Origin: Mesorhizobium loti
Lineage (GTDB): Bacteria; Pseudomonadota; Alphaproteobacteria; Rhizobiales; Rhizobiaceae
DNA length: 64,000 bases
Direction of reading: 5' to 3'
Assembly: GCF_003148495.1 (NCBI RefSeq)
Contig: NZ_QGGH01000003.1
Location: 186,001-250,000, forward strand
The notes under the pieces are model-generated. The model saw only the letters and a program-made list of their open reading frames with translations, was not told the origin of the DNA and did not search any database. A program made the translations under genes and the position numbers. Numbering within the stretch: the first letter of the stretch is position 1; each line of letters begins with the position of its first letter. Shown here piece by piece: positions 21,765-31,299 of this stretch.

Positions 21765-22092
21765 GGAATGCGGCCGCTCAAAACTGTGCTATTTCAGGCT
21801 TAGGAAGCCTGAACGAGCGGCGCAACCCGGCACGGCAAGATTACGATGGTGCCATGCAAGCAGAAAATGCGCGGCCAAGGCGTGACAAAGCGGCGAAATA
21901 GCTGTATGTGCCCGCCCGTACCGGCCAGAAAGAATCTGCCGGACCCGTCAACAATGACGGTGTAGTCGCCCCTGCCCGATGTTTCAAAGACAAATGTCTT
22001 GGAGACAGAGGGCATAGCCGAGCGGTCATTGGAACTGCAAGGCGAGTGTCGGACGCTCTGACTGTCGGAAGAACAAGAAGTGGATTTTTGAG
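21765..22092. promoter_or_regulatory. rplS leader and promoter region
   Basis: This 328-base gap between the permease start and rplS must hold the promoters of both. I see no credible gene. A perfect short hairpin CCGTCA-acaa-TGACGG lies at 21945-21960, about 130 bases before rplS. It could be part of an L19 autoregulatory leader, but that is only a guess. No tRNA fold was found. Confidence 0.35.
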
Positions 22093-22641
22093 ATGGATAT
22101 CCTCCGTCAGCTCGAGGCCGAACAGGCCGCCAAGATCGAAGCCAAGCGCAAGCTTCCCGAATTCCAGCCCGGCGATACCGTGCGCGTCCTGGTCCGCGTG
22201 ACCGAAGGCACCCGCACCCGCGTCCAGGCCTATGAGGGCGTCGTCATCGCCCGCGCCGGCGCCGGCTTCCAGGAGAACTTCACCGTTCGCAAGATCTCCT
22301 ACGGCGAAGGCGTCGAGCGCGTGTTCCCGGTCTACTCGCCGATGGTCGAAGGCGTCGAGATCGTTCGCCGTGGCAAGGTGCGCCGCGCCAAGCTCTATTA
22401 TCTGCGCGATCGTCGCGGCAAGTCGGCCCGTATTTCGGAAAACACCGGCGTGCGCGCCCGCAAGCTGAACGACGAGGAGCGCGATGCGCTGAACGCCGAG
22501 AAGGCCCGCATCGAGGCCGAGAAGGTGGCAGCCGCCGAGGCTCTGGCCGTCGAGAAGGCCGCCCAGGACGCCGCCGAGAAGAAGGCCGCCGCCGAGGCAG
22601 CCGAAGCCGCCAAGGCAGCGGAAGCAGCCACTGCCGAATAA
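22093..22641 (+). CDS. rplS: 50S ribosomal protein L19
   Basis: This 182-residue protein has the conserved L19 core in about residues 1-125 ([52 protein letters not shown]). Beyond this an extra tail of about 55 residues, rich in Ala, Glu and Lys, probably forms a charged helix. The Escherichia coli protein is about 115 residues. Such tails are common in rhizobial L19. A strong terminator follows. Confidence 0.96.
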   Translation: MDILRQLEAEQAAKIEAKRKLPEFQPGDTVRVLVRVTEGTRTRVQAYEGVVIARAGAGFQENFTVRKISYGEGVERVFPVYSPMVEGVEIVRRGKVRRAKLYYLRDRRGKSARISENTGVRARKLNDEERDALNAEKARIEAEKVAAAEALAVEKAAQDAAEKKAAAEAAEAAKAAEAATAE

Positions 22642-22661
22642 GGTTTTCGACGAGCATGTTC

Positions 22662-22689
22662 AAAAAGGCGGCTTCGGCCGCCTTTTTTC
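22662..22689 (+). terminator. rho-independent terminator of rplS
   Basis: AAAAAGGCGGC-TTCG-GCCGCCTTTTTT forms an 11-bp stem with a stable TTCG tetraloop and a T-run, 21 bases after the rplS stop. Confidence 0.92.
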
Positions 22690-22721
22690 GTTTCCGGAAG
22701 GGTTTGGCAGGAAATCGGTGA

Positions 22722-22759
22722 TTGACTCCATTAATATCGTACACTAAATAATCGTGTGC
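22722..22759 (+). promoter_or_regulatory. ohr promoter with likely OhrR operator
   Basis: TTGACT at 22722-22727 and TAAATA at 22745-22750 are separated by 17 bases, a good sigma-70-type pair. Overlapping the -10 is an inverted repeat GTACAC-N9-GTGTGC (22739-22759), with one mismatch in six. Its position would let a repressor block transcription. Because the ohrR gene follows ohr, OhrR is the natural candidate; this is inference from position. Confidence 0.6.
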
Positions 22760-22779
22760 TATTTAAATGGAGAAGCGTA

Positions 22780-23214
22780 ATGCCTGCATTGTATTCCACC
22801 CAAGCCCGCGCCGTCGGCGGCCGCGCCGGCCATGTCCAGAGTGACGATGGCCTGCTCAGCCTCGACCTTGCCATGCCGAAGGAACTGGGCGGCAAGGGCG
22901 GCGCGACCAATCCCGAGCAACTGTTCGCCGCCGGCTATGCCGCCTGTTTCGAAAGCGCAATGCGCTTCATCGCCGGCAAGCAGAAGCTGCCCTTGCAGGA
23001 TGCTTCGGTGACGGCCAATGTCAGCCTGCACACCAATGCGCAGGGCGGATTTGTGCTTGGCGTTTCGCTTTCGGCGGAAACGAAAGGTCTTGATCAGGCG
23101 GCGACGGAAGCGCTTGTATCGGCGGCGCACCAGATTTGCCCCTATTCCAACGCCATCAAAGGCAACATTGAAGTGGCGCTTTCGGCCAGGGCACTTCCGG
23201 CAAAGGCAGCATGA
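22780..23214 (+). CDS. ohr: organic hydroperoxide resistance protein Ohr
   Basis: This 144-residue Ohr/OsmC-fold thiol peroxidase reduces organic hydroperoxides using lipoylated partners. The two catalytic cysteines are C56 (YAACFESAM) and C120 (HQICPYSNAIKGN). The N-terminal LYSTQARAVGGRAGHVQS is the Ohr subgroup signature. GGAGAAG precedes the ATG at 22780. Its stop overlaps ohrR at ATGA, so the two are co-expressed. Confidence 0.94.
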   Translation: MPALYSTQARAVGGRAGHVQSDDGLLSLDLAMPKELGGKGGATNPEQLFAAGYAACFESAMRFIAGKQKLPLQDASVTANVSLHTNAQGGFVLGVSLSAETKGLDQAATEALVSAAHQICPYSNAIKGNIEVALSARALPAKAA

Positions 23215-23711
23215 CCACGAAGCAGACAAGCGATGTCATCGATGTCCCGGCGGATTTCGCCGGGATACCGAAGCTCGACCAGCATCTGTGCTTCGCGCTC
23301 TATTCGGCAAGCGGGCTGATGACGCGGCTCTACCGGCCGCTGCTCGAGCCGCTCGGCCTGACCTATCCGCAATATCTGACCATGCTGGCGCTGTGGGAGC
23401 ATGCACCGCGCACCGTTGGCGACCTCGGCGATGCGCTGGGGCTCGATTCGGCAACGCTGACGCCACTGCTCAAGCGCCTGGAAGGCAATGGCCTGGTGAC
23501 GCGCCGGCGCGATGCCGCCGACGAACGCCGCGTGCTGGTCGAACCGACACAGCAGGGCCGGGCGCTGCGCGAGGGCGCGAAAGCGGTGTCTGCCGCGATG
23601 CGGTGCCATTCGCCGCTCGATGGCGACGAGCTGAAATCCCTGCATCATACCTTGACCCGACTGATCGACGGTTTGCGTGAAGCCAGCGCCGCGGCGCCGG
23701 TCCGCGATTGA
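23211..23711 (+). CDS. ohrR: organic peroxide sensor OhrR (MarR family)
   Basis: This 166-residue winged-helix regulator has the reactive cysteine C27 in KLDQHLCFALYSASGLMTRLY, exactly where OhrR proteins sense peroxide. The DNA-binding region includes LGLDSATLTPLLKRLEGNGLVTR and the wing RRRDAADERRVLV. Oxidation of the cysteine releases it from the ohr promoter in studied homologues. The pairing with ohr and the operator-like repeat at 22739 fit autoregulation. Confidence 0.93.
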   Translation: MTTKQTSDVIDVPADFAGIPKLDQHLCFALYSASGLMTRLYRPLLEPLGLTYPQYLTMLALWEHAPRTVGDLGDALGLDSATLTPLLKRLEGNGLVTRRRDAADERRVLVEPTQQGRALREGAKAVSAAMRCHSPLDGDELKSLHHTLTRLIDGLREASAAAPVRD

Positions 23712-23886
23712 CGGCGGATCGCAAGGATCGTCCTGGAATCCCGGGATTGCAGGCATCGGAATCCGTTTTCACGTGCGCTGACGCAGCGCACCGTCTTGCA
23801 TGACGCTTGCGGAAAGCTAAAGTCGGCGCCGGATTTTCCTACAAGCCCGGCCATGTCTGGGTCCTTCAATTTCCGGGGAGTGTGTC

Positions 23887-24684
23887 ATGACCAAATCGAA
23901 ACTGCTGCTGGCAAGCCTGCTTGCCCTCGTTCTGGCACCCGTTGCCGCCTTCGCGCAGGCTTTGCCCGACCTCGGCGGCAAGAAGGTGGTGGTGGTCACC
24001 GAAAACGCCTATCCGCCGCTGCAGTTCATCGATGCCAAGACCGGCAAGCAGATCGGCTGGGAATATGATGCGATGAACGAAATCGCCAAGCGGCTGAATT
24101 TTGCCGTCGAGTACCAGAACACATCCTGGGATGCGATGATCCAGGCGGTTTCCGACAACCAGTACAACATCGGCATGACGGGCATCACCATCAAGGACGA
24201 CCGCAAGGAGAAGGTCGATTTCTCCGACCCCTATATGCGCTCGGAACAGTTCATGCTGGTGCGCGGCGACGAGAGCCGCTTCACCGACGCCAAGACCTTC
24301 GGCGCCTTCAAGGATGGGCTGATCGGCGCGCAGGCCGGCACGACGCCCTTCTACACCGCCGTCTACAGCGTGCTCGACGGCAATGAGCAGAACCCGCGCA
24401 TCAAGCTGTTCGAGACCTTCGGCGCGACGGTGCAGGCGCTGAAGTCCGGCGACGTCGATGTCGTGCTGACCGACGGCACCGCCGGCAAGGGCTATGTCGA
24501 TGCCTCCGAAGGCAAGCTGAAGCTGATCGGCGGACCGCTCGGCACCGAGGATTTTGGTTTTATCTTCCCGAAGGGTTCGGATCTGGTCAAGCCGGTCAAC
24601 GCGGCGATCGCGTCGCTCAAGGCCGACGGCACCCTCGATGCGCTCAACAAGAAGTGGTTTCTTGACTACAAGATGGGGCAATAG
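23887..24684 (+). CDS. amino-acid ABC transporter substrate-binding protein
   Basis: This 265-residue periplasmic protein has a signal peptide cut after AFA at about residue 23. It carries the family-3 solute-binding pattern: [45 protein letters not shown] and [14 protein letters not shown]. It probably binds a polar amino acid. It is followed 50 bases later by a permease gene; no ATP-binding subunit gene is adjacent. Confidence 0.88.
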   Translation: MTKSKLLLASLLALVLAPVAAFAQALPDLGGKKVVVVTENAYPPLQFIDAKTGKQIGWEYDAMNEIAKRLNFAVEYQNTSWDAMIQAVSDNQYNIGMTGITIKDDRKEKVDFSDPYMRSEQFMLVRGDESRFTDAKTFGAFKDGLIGAQAGTTPFYTAVYSVLDGNEQNPRIKLFETFGATVQALKSGDVDVVLTDGTAGKGYVDASEGKLKLIGGPLGTEDFGFIFPKGSDLVKPVNAAIASLKADGTLDALNKKWFLDYKMGQ

Positions 24685-24734
24685 GCCCTGTTGTCGCTAC
24701 GGGTTTCGCTAATCGCAAACGCCAATGAACAGGG

Positions 24735-25586
24735 GTGGTTGACAAGAAGGCAGCTGCTCACCAGCGTTGGGCATTGATGCCCCCCGCTTCCACCTCCAAA
24801 GCCGACTTCCCCTGGTGGCTCGTCGTTGCCATAGCCATCGCGGTCGCGGTGGCCGTCTTCGTCGCCACCAGCAACCTCTACGCCCAGGTTTTCGCCACGG
24901 TCGCCAAGGGCATCGGCATCACCATCTTCGTTACCGTGATCGCCTTTGTGCTGGCGTCAGCCATTGGGCTCGGCATCGCGCTGATGGGAATGTCCGGCTC
25001 GCGCTGGCTGCGGCAGATCGCTCGCTTCTATGTCGAGATCATCCGCGGCGTGCCGATCCTGGTGCTTCTATTCTGGATCGCCTTTGCCGGTGCGCCGGCC
25101 TTCGTCGCGGCCTGGAACGCGCTGACCGCGCCGCTGCAAAGCGCCGGCCTGTTCGGCGAGTTGCTGGTGCGCGACGTGTCGCTGTTGTGGCGCGCCATCA
25201 TGGCGCTGACCATCGGCTATTCGGCCTTCATCTCGGAGGTTTTCCGGGCCGGCATCCAGGCGGTGGAGAAGGGCCAGATCGAAGCGGCGAAGGCGCTCGG
25301 GCTGAGCCGGGCGCAACGCTTCCGGCTGATCGTGTTCCCGCAAGCGATCCGCACCATCCTGCCGCCGCTCGGCAATGATTTCGTCGCTCTGGTCAAGGAT
25401 TCCTCGCTGGTCTCGGTGCTCGGCGTCGCCGACATCACGCAGATGGGCAAGGTCTATGCCGCCGGTTCGTTCCGCTTCTTCGAGACCTATTCGATCGTCG
25501 CCTATATCTATCTCATCCTGACCGTCGGCCTGTCGCTGGCGCTGCGGGCGCTGGAACGGCGGCTACGCCGTCAGCACGAGGAATAG
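24735..25586 (+). CDS. amino-acid ABC transporter permease
   Basis: This 283-residue HisM/GlnP-type permease has a membrane segment near residues 25-45. Downstream lies the EAA loop ([22 protein letters not shown], about residues 182-203), which contacts the ATPase. The start is uncertain: GTG at 24735 is used, and ATG at 24777 is an alternative that keeps all membrane segments. It forms a unit with the preceding binding protein. The ATPase must be supplied from elsewhere. Confidence 0.9.
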   Translation: MVDKKAAAHQRWALMPPASTSKADFPWWLVVAIAIAVAVAVFVATSNLYAQVFATVAKGIGITIFVTVIAFVLASAIGLGIALMGMSGSRWLRQIARFYVEIIRGVPILVLLFWIAFAGAPAFVAAWNALTAPLQSAGLFGELLVRDVSLLWRAIMALTIGYSAFISEVFRAGIQAVEKGQIEAAKALGLSRAQRFRLIVFPQAIRTILPPLGNDFVALVKDSSLVSVLGVADITQMGKVYAAGSFRFFETYSIVAYIYLILTVGLSLALRALERRLRRQHEE

Positions 25587-25640
25587 TTTTTCGGCGAAGA
25601 CAGCGTTACGATCCCTGAGCATTCTCGTTGAGGAGATCCC

Positions 25641-26276
25641 ATGATCGTCGATAAAGCCAACGCGGCGCTGGATTCCGTCTATACGGCCGACACGCCGGAA
25701 GCGCTTGAAGAGGCCTATGCCGCATGGGCCGCGACCTATGACAGCGAGACCGCCTCGCTCGGTTATCTCCTGCCGTTCCTGATCACCGCCTGGGTAGCGC
25801 GGCATGTGCCGGCGGGCGATGGACCATTGCTCGATGCCGGCTGCGGCACCGGCCTGTCAGGTCCGTCGCTGAAGGCGCTCGGCTACCGCGACATTGCCGG
25901 GCTCGACCTTTCCGACGACATGCTGAAGATCGCCGGCAGCCGCAATGCCTACAGCGAGCTGAAACAGGCGATGCTGGGCGGGAAGCTGCCATGGCCGGAC
26001 GGGTATTTCCGCGCCTTCTTTTCGACCGGCGTGTTCACCATCAGCCATGCGCCGGCATCGGGCCTGCACGAGTTGGTGCGCATCACCCGCGAGGGCGGCC
26101 ATGCCATCTTCACCGTGCGCGACCAGGTGTTCGAAAGCGGCGGCTTCCAGGCAGTGTTCGACGAACTGGAGCAGGCGAGGAAATGGCGCCCGGTCGAGGA
26201 AAGCTCTTGGTTTAGGTGTTACGCCATCGCCGAGCCTGACGCGCTGGTGAAGACCTTTGTGTTTGAAGTGTTGTGA
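25641..26276 (+). CDS. class I SAM-dependent methyltransferase
   Basis: This 211-residue protein has the SAM-binding motif LLDAGCGTGLSG at about residues 63-74 and the acidic motif AGLDLSDDML after it, typical of small-molecule methyltransferases. It begins with AGGAG 9 bases before the ATG. The substrate is unknown. It is downstream of the ABC genes but separated by 54 bases; a functional link is not evident. Confidence 0.85.
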   Translation: MIVDKANAALDSVYTADTPEALEEAYAAWAATYDSETASLGYLLPFLITAWVARHVPAGDGPLLDAGCGTGLSGPSLKALGYRDIAGLDLSDDMLKIAGSRNAYSELKQAMLGGKLPWPDGYFRAFFSTGVFTISHAPASGLHELVRITREGGHAIFTVRDQVFESGGFQAVFDELEQARKWRPVEESSWFRCYAIAEPDALVKTFVFEVL

Positions 26277-26286
26277 CCCCACTTCC

Positions 26287-26385
26287 CTTCTCCCCTTGCG
26301 GGAGAAGGTGGCCCCGCGAAGCGAGGTCGGATGAGGGGTGTTCCAGCTTGGCACCGCCAGCACTCCGTCCAACACCCCTCAACCG
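26287..26385. repeat. intergenic palindromic element downstream of the methyltransferase
   Basis: CTTCTCCCC and GGGAGAAG form a hairpin at 26287-26308. Then GAGGGGTGTT near 26332 and AACACCCCTC near 26375 make an outer stem. This is another rhizobial-type intergenic repeat and may act as a 3' end for the upstream gene. Confidence 0.65.
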
Positions 26386-26430
26386 TCTCGGCGCTGAACG
26401 CCGCAATTGCCGAAAACCCAAAACATTGGT

Positions 26431-26559
26431 ATGAGCCACGCCATGGAAGAGCTTTTTGGCGATCCGGCCTACAAGGGGTTCGTGCTGCAGGACAGGAAAC
26501 GCCTGCCGTCGCGCTTCTCCGCGCGCGTGTCCGGGGCGCTGACCAGCCGACTTACCTAG
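26431..26559 (+). CDS. possible 42-residue ORF or gene remnant
   Basis: An ATG at 26431 opens a 42-codon frame (MSHAMEELFGDPAYKGFVL...). It ends at TAG 26557-26559, about 80 bases before leuC. Codon use looks like neighbouring genes, but there is no clear ribosome-binding site. It is not leucine-rich, so it is not a leu attenuator peptide. It could be a small protein or the truncated start of a lost gene. I cannot decide. Confidence 0.25.
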   Translation: MSHAMEELFGDPAYKGFVLQDRKRLPSRFSARVSGALTSRLT

Positions 26560-26640
26560 GCCGACCTATCCAGGTCGTTTCGCCGGGCCGAAAGTCAGGC
26601 GTCTGCTCTTTCCCATTCTCATATCGACGGATTTACGCAC

Positions 26641-28050
26641 ATGAGCGCACCGCGCACCCTCTACGACAAGATTTTCGACGACCATGTCGTCGACCGCCAG
26701 GACGACGGCACCTGCCTGCTCTACATCGACCGCCACCTCGTCCATGAAGTGACCAGCCCGCAGGCCTTCGAGGGCCTGCGCATGACCGGCAGAAAAGTCC
26801 GGCATCCGGAAAAGACGCTGGCCGTGGTCGATCACAATGTCTCGACCTCGCCCGAGCGCAAGTTCGGCATCAAGAACGAGGAAAGCCGCATCCAGGTCGA
26901 GGCGCTAGCCAAAAACGCCAAGGATTTCGGCGTCGAATATTACTCCGAGAACGATATCCGCCAGGGCATCGTCCACATCATCGGCCCCGAGCAGGGCTTT
27001 ACCTTGCCCGGCATGACCATCGTCTGCGGCGATAGCCACACCTCGACCCACGGCGCCTTCGGCGCGCTGGCGCATGGCATCGGCACGTCTGAGGTCGAGC
27101 ATGTTCTGGCGACGCAGACGCTGATCCAGCGCAAGGCCAAGAATATGCTGGTGCGTGTCGACGGCCAGTTGCCGGAAGGTGTCACCGCCAAGGACATCAT
27201 CCTGGCCATCATCGGCGAGATCGGCACTGCCGGCGGTACCGGTTATGTCATCGAATATGCCGGCGAGGCGATCCGTGCGCTGTCGATGGAAGGCCGCATG
27301 ACGATCTGCAACATGTCGATCGAAGGCGGCGCGCGCGCCGGCCTGATCGCAGCCGACGAGACGACCTTCGCCTATGTCAAGGACAAGCCGCGCGCTCCGA
27401 AGGGCGCGGCCTGGGATGCGGCACTCGAATATTGGAAGACGCTGCAGTCCGACGAGGGCGCGCATTTCGACAAGGTGATCGTGCTCGACGCGGCCAAGCT
27501 GCCGCCGATCGTCTCCTGGGGCTCGTCGCCCGAGGACGTTGTCTCGGTGCAAGGCATCGTGCCGAACCCGGACGACATCACCGATGAGAACAAGCGCACC
27601 TCCAAGCAGCGTGCGCTCGACTATATGGGTCTGACGCCGGGGACCAAGATCACCGACATCACGCTCGACCGCGTCTTCATCGGTTCCTGCACCAATGGCC
27701 GCATCGAGGATCTGCGCGCCGTCGCCAAAGTGGTCGAAGGCAAGACGGTCAGCCCGCATGTCGATGCGATGATCGTGCCGGGCTCTGGCCTGGTCAAGGA
27801 ACAGGCGGAAGCCGAAGGCCTCGACAAGATCTTCGTCGCCGCCGGCTTTGACTGGCGCGAGCCGGGCTGCTCGATGTGCCTGGCCATGAATGACGACCGG
27901 CTGAAGCCGCATGAGCGCTGCGCCTCCACCTCGAACCGCAATTTCGAGGGCCGGCAGGGTTTCAAGGGCCGCACCCATCTGGTGTCGCCGGCGATGGCGG
28001 CGGCGGCGGCGATCGCTGGCCACTTCGTCGACATCCGCGAGTGGAAGTAA
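26641..28050 (+). CDS. leuC: 3-isopropylmalate dehydratase large subunit
   Basis: This 469-residue aconitase-family enzyme isomerises isopropylmalate in leucine synthesis together with LeuD. The start [15 protein letters not shown], the loop [20 protein letters not shown] and the iron-sulfur ligands in [13 protein letters not shown] and CSMCLAMN are all present. Length matches the Escherichia coli enzyme (466). leuD is not adjacent, which is usual in rhizobia. A terminator follows. Confidence 0.96.
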   Translation: MSAPRTLYDKIFDDHVVDRQDDGTCLLYIDRHLVHEVTSPQAFEGLRMTGRKVRHPEKTLAVVDHNVSTSPERKFGIKNEESRIQVEALAKNAKDFGVEYYSENDIRQGIVHIIGPEQGFTLPGMTIVCGDSHTSTHGAFGALAHGIGTSEVEHVLATQTLIQRKAKNMLVRVDGQLPEGVTAKDIILAIIGEIGTAGGTGYVIEYAGEAIRALSMEGRMTICNMSIEGGARAGLIAADETTFAYVKDKPRAPKGAAWDAALEYWKTLQSDEGAHFDKVIVLDAAKLPPIVSWGSSPEDVVSVQGIVPNPDDITDENKRTSKQRALDYMGLTPGTKITDITLDRVFIGSCTNGRIEDLRAVAKVVEGKTVSPHVDAMIVPGSGLVKEQAEAEGLDKIFVAAGFDWREPGCSMCLAMNDDRLKPHERCASTSNRNFEGRQGFKGRTHLVSPAMAAAAAIAGHFVDIREWK

Positions 28051-28079
28051 CTCCAGAGCGCCCAGCTTCAACACAGACC

Positions 28080-28117
28080 AGGCCCTGGACCGCTTTGCAG
28101 CTCCGGGGCCTTTTTCA
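28080..28117 (+). terminator. rho-independent terminator of leuC
   Basis: AGGCCCTGGA and TCCGGGGCCT pair around a loop of about 12 bases and are followed by TTTTT. It lies 30 bases after the leuC stop. Confidence 0.82.
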
Positions 28118-28210
28118 TCCGGTTCGTCGACATGTTCGCTTTCGCTTAACCGCTTGTTTGGGCTTGCGCTCTAAGGTCTTCCCCGACGTAAGTGGGGAAA
28201 TTACAGTCGT

Positions 28211-29407
28211 TTGGACACGGGTCTGCTCATAGCGCTGCTCAACCCGACGATCGCGTTGGCGCTCGGCGCCGCGTTCCTCGTGCTATGGTCCTATCAACGC
28301 CACCGCCCCTATCTGGCCGTGCTGGGGATCAGCTACGGTCTCTCGGCGGTCGGCTTTCTGCTGCAGTATTTCACCTTGCCGATCGGCATGCCGCTGACCA
28401 AGCTGGCGTCGAACATCTGCTTCACCATCGCCGGCTGCTGCCTGTCCAGCGCCATCGTCCACCGCTATGGCCGCAAGGTGCCCTATGTGGGGATCGGCGT
28501 GTTGGCAGGCGGCGGCCTGGCGTCGCTATGCTGGTTCCTGTTCGTCGCGCCGGATCTCACCTGGCGCATTCTGGCGATGAATTTCGCTTTCGGCGGGATC
28601 AGCCTTCTGGTCGCCGCCGAACTGCGCCCGGTGCGCCGCAACGGTCCGACCGAAAACATCCTGTTCGTGCTGTCGCTGCTGTCGGGCGTCAACTTCTTCG
28701 TGCGCACCCTTGTCGTCGTCATCGCGCATGGGCCCTTCACCGGCTATGACGGGTTCTATGGCTCGTCCTATTGGACGACCGCGCTGCTATCGCATGCACT
28801 GCTGTCGCTGCTCATTGCACTGTGCCTGTTCTCCGCCGCGGCCCTCGACGTGATGAAGGCGCTGAAGACCGAAACCTATACCGATCCGCTGTCGGGCCTG
28901 CTCAACCGGCGTGGCTTCGAGGAGCGAGGCATGCTGCTGCTGCGGCACTGCGCCTCGGCCCGGTTCCCGGTCGCGCTGGTGCTGGCCGACCTCGATCATT
29001 TCAAGGCGCTCAACGATGTGCACGGGCATGCGGCGGGCGATCGCGTGATCGCCGACTTCGCCGCCAAGCTTCGGTCGGCGGCGGGCACGCGCGGTGTTGC
29101 CGGGCGTATCGGCGGCGAGGAATTCGCCGTGCTGCTGCCGCTCAGCGACCTCGCCGCCGCGCGGCTGTTCGCCGAGGCGGTGCGCACGCTCTATTCGGCC
29201 GGCCACGTCGACGGGCTCCCCGCCGGGACGAAGGTGACAGCCAGCTTCGGCGTGGCGGCCCGCAGCGGCGACGAGGCTTTGGAGCCGCTGATGCGCCGTG
29301 CCGACGACGCGCTCTACAAGGCCAAGAAGAACGGCCGCGACAGTGTGCGCCTGTCCTATGAGCGGCCGGAAACGGCGTTCGTGCCGGAGCCGCTCAAGGT
29401 GGGCTGA
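28211..29407 (+). CDS. membrane diguanylate cyclase, paralogue 1
   Basis: This 398-residue protein has about six hydrophobic segments in residues 1-215, then a GGDEF domain with DPLSGLLNRRGF, VLADLDHFKALNDVHGH and an intact active site GGEEF at 301-305. It should make cyclic di-GMP. The RxxD inhibitory site that lies 5 residues before GGEEF in many cyclases is absent (RGVAGRI). The start is TTG at 28211 after GTGGGGAAA. The next gene is a close paralogue, pointing to tandem duplication. Confidence 0.88.
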   Translation: MDTGLLIALLNPTIALALGAAFLVLWSYQRHRPYLAVLGISYGLSAVGFLLQYFTLPIGMPLTKLASNICFTIAGCCLSSAIVHRYGRKVPYVGIGVLAGGGLASLCWFLFVAPDLTWRILAMNFAFGGISLLVAAELRPVRRNGPTENILFVLSLLSGVNFFVRTLVVVIAHGPFTGYDGFYGSSYWTTALLSHALLSLLIALCLFSAAALDVMKALKTETYTDPLSGLLNRRGFEERGMLLLRHCASARFPVALVLADLDHFKALNDVHGHAAGDRVIADFAAKLRSAAGTRGVAGRIGGEEFAVLLPLSDLAAARLFAEAVRTLYSAGHVDGLPAGTKVTASFGVAARSGDEALEPLMRRADDALYKAKKNGRDSVRLSYERPETAFVPEPLKVG

Positions 29408-29483
29408 TCCGGCCGTGCCGTGCCGGCGTTAACGTCTTCTTCGCCCGTCGATGCTTAGCTATTGGCGCGGGTGCGGGAAGAAC

Positions 29484-30692
29484 ATGAGCGGCGCCAACTT
29501 CATCCTGTTGATCAATTTGTCGGTAGCCGGCCTGCTGGCGGCATCCTTCATGGCGGTTGCCTTCCATGATGTCGGCCGCGCACCGGCGCGCTGGCTGGCA
29601 TTTGGCTATCTGCTGGGCATGGCCTATTCGGCCATCGAATTCAGCATTCCCGCTTTCAGTGACGCGCGGCTCCCGGTCGTTGCCGCCTTCGCGGTCTTCC
29701 TTTGCGCCACCATTGCGTTCAATGGCGGGCTTGCCCGCAAATACGGCGTGGCGCCGCCCTGGAAGCCGATGCTGTTGTTCCTCGTCGCCACCACCATAGC
29801 TGTGTATTTCGTGCAAGACCTGCCGCGCCAGTCGCTGGTCCGCATGATGGCCTACCAGCTTCCCTATGCGGTCATGCAATTCATCGGGCTGGCCATCGTC
29901 TGGTCATCGAGGCAAAGGCCTGCCCGTCTCGATCGCATATTGATGGCCGTTCTGGCGGCCAGCGGCCTGCAGTTCGCCTCCAAGCCGTTCATCGCGCATG
30001 CGCTTGGCGGCTGGGGCGCCAATCCGCAGGCCTATCTACAAAGCAACTACGCGCTGGTGTCGCAATCGCTCGGCACTGTCTTTGCGTTGGCGCTGGCGCT
30101 GCTGATGCTGGCCATCCTGGTTCGCGACGTGCTCGCCGAAGTGACGTCGAAATCGGAGACGGACACGCTTTCGCGCCTGCTCAACCGCGGCGGCTTCACC
30201 CGCCATGCGGAGCTGGCGGTGCTAGGCGCGATGCGGCAAGGCGTGCCGGTCGCGCTGGTCATCGCCGACCTCGATCATTTCAAGAGCGTCAACGACAGTT
30301 TCGGCCATGCGTCCGGCGACCGGGTGATCGAGACTTTCGCAGGCTTCCTGCGCGAAGCCGCCGCCGGGCATTATGTCGCCGGCCGCATCGGCGGCGAGGA
30401 GTTCGCCATCATCCTGCCGGGAACCAACCTTGCCGCCGCGCGGCTGTTCGCCGAGGGCACGCGCAGCGCTTTCGGCGCGCTGCCCATCGACGGATTGCCG
30501 GCGGACAACCGCTGCACGGCGAGCTTCGGCGTCGCCGAACTTCATCCGAGCGAAGACTTTGCCGATCTGATGCGGCGCGCCGACCAGGCGCTCTATCAGG
30601 CCAAGAATGCCGGGCGCGATTGCGTGCGCGTCTCCGTCGGGCCGGCCGGCAACTGGTCGTCAGCCGGGATCGAAGCTAGCGGCAGGGGCTGA
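29484..30692 (+). CDS. membrane diguanylate cyclase, paralogue 2
   Basis: This 402-residue protein has the same plan as the gene before it. Several hydrophobic segments (1-220) precede a GGDEF domain with DTLSRLLNRGGF, VIADLDHFKSVNDSFGH and GGEEF at 303-307. It too lacks the RxxD inhibitory site. The sensor halves are much less alike than the catalytic halves, suggesting divergence of input signal. I prefer the ATG at 29484, preceded by GGGAAGAAC, over an upstream one at 29451. Its 3' end overlaps the next, convergent gene by 17 bases. Confidence 0.88.
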   Translation: MSGANFILLINLSVAGLLAASFMAVAFHDVGRAPARWLAFGYLLGMAYSAIEFSIPAFSDARLPVVAAFAVFLCATIAFNGGLARKYGVAPPWKPMLLFLVATTIAVYFVQDLPRQSLVRMMAYQLPYAVMQFIGLAIVWSSRQRPARLDRILMAVLAASGLQFASKPFIAHALGGWGANPQAYLQSNYALVSQSLGTVFALALALLMLAILVRDVLAEVTSKSETDTLSRLLNRGGFTRHAELAVLGAMRQGVPVALVIADLDHFKSVNDSFGHASGDRVIETFAGFLREAAAGHYVAGRIGGEEFAIILPGTNLAAARLFAEGTRSAFGALPIDGLPADNRCTASFGVAELHPSEDFADLMRRADQALYQAKNAGRDCVRVSVGPAGNWSSAGIEASGRG

Positions 30693-31038
30693 GTTCGGGC
30701 ATCTCGCCGTCGGAGAGACCGTACATATAGGAGCGGCCCTTCACCAGCACCGGCGGCCGGTAGCAATCGCCGTAGCCCGATATTTCGTCGGCTTCGTTCT
30801 CGTAGATCACCTTGGGCTGGCCGGCGCTGGTGTAGTCGGACAGTTGCTTGGCCAACCTGCCTTCGCCGACGAGGATGCGCTTGTAGCCGGCGGCGCTGTC
30901 GATGACGAGATTGCCGAAGGAATCGGCGTAGACGCGATCCTGGTGCCGCGCGCCGGCAAGCGCTGGCACTGCAAGGCCGACGACCGAGGCCGCCACTATG
31001 AACGCCGCAAGGCGCGATCTGCCCGAATTCGAACGCAT
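30676..31038 (-). CDS. small secreted protein of unknown function
   Basis: This 120-residue precursor has a signal peptide ending in VPALA before GARHQDRVY. The mature part holds two cysteines (GDCYRPPV and SPCR) that could form a disulfide. I recognise no family. Upstream of its ATG is an exact TTAA-N7-TTAAC box, suggesting cell-cycle control. Confidence 0.65.
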   Translation of the reverse strand: MRSNSGRSRLAAFIVAASVVGLAVPALAGARHQDRVYADSFGNLVIDSAAGYKRILVGEGRLAKQLSDYTSAGQPKVIYENEADEISGYGDCYRPPVLVKGRSYMYGLSDGEMPELSPCR

Positions 31039-31080
31039 GGCGTCCTCCGTGTCTTGAGGAAAGCCTCCTCGAATCAGAAA

Positions 31081-31096
31081 TTAACGTTTTCTTAAC
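31081..31096. promoter_or_regulatory. candidate CtrA-binding site
   Basis: TTAACGTTTTCTTAAC matches the alphaproteobacterial CtrA consensus TTAA-N7-TTAAC exactly and is followed by another TTAA six bases later (31102-31105). It lies 43-58 bases before the start of the minus-strand secreted-protein gene. Binding is inferred only from the match. Confidence 0.55.
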
Positions 31097-31299
31097 CTTT
31101 GTTAAGAGGCTGACGCGGTTCGCGGCGATGTCTCGGTAAACATGGTTAATATCCGTTAATATCCGACTGGATGGAAAACCCTGTGGCCATCATTCGGCCA
31201 TGCTTGACCGCACCATCGCGCCGGTGTCCGTCCCGGCGTCGGGATGACCTTGATCTTGGCAGAGCATCGCGGCTGGTTTGCCGCGCGGGAGGACAGCAT

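Noticed and set aside
21800..22015. Minus-strand 71-codon frame in the rplS leader
   Set aside because: There is no ribosome-binding site, no family match, and it overlaps likely promoter sequence on both sides.
26431..26559. Leucine attenuator leader peptide for leuC
   Set aside because: The 42-residue frame holds only four Leu, not clustered, and no terminator/antiterminator pair is evident before leuC.
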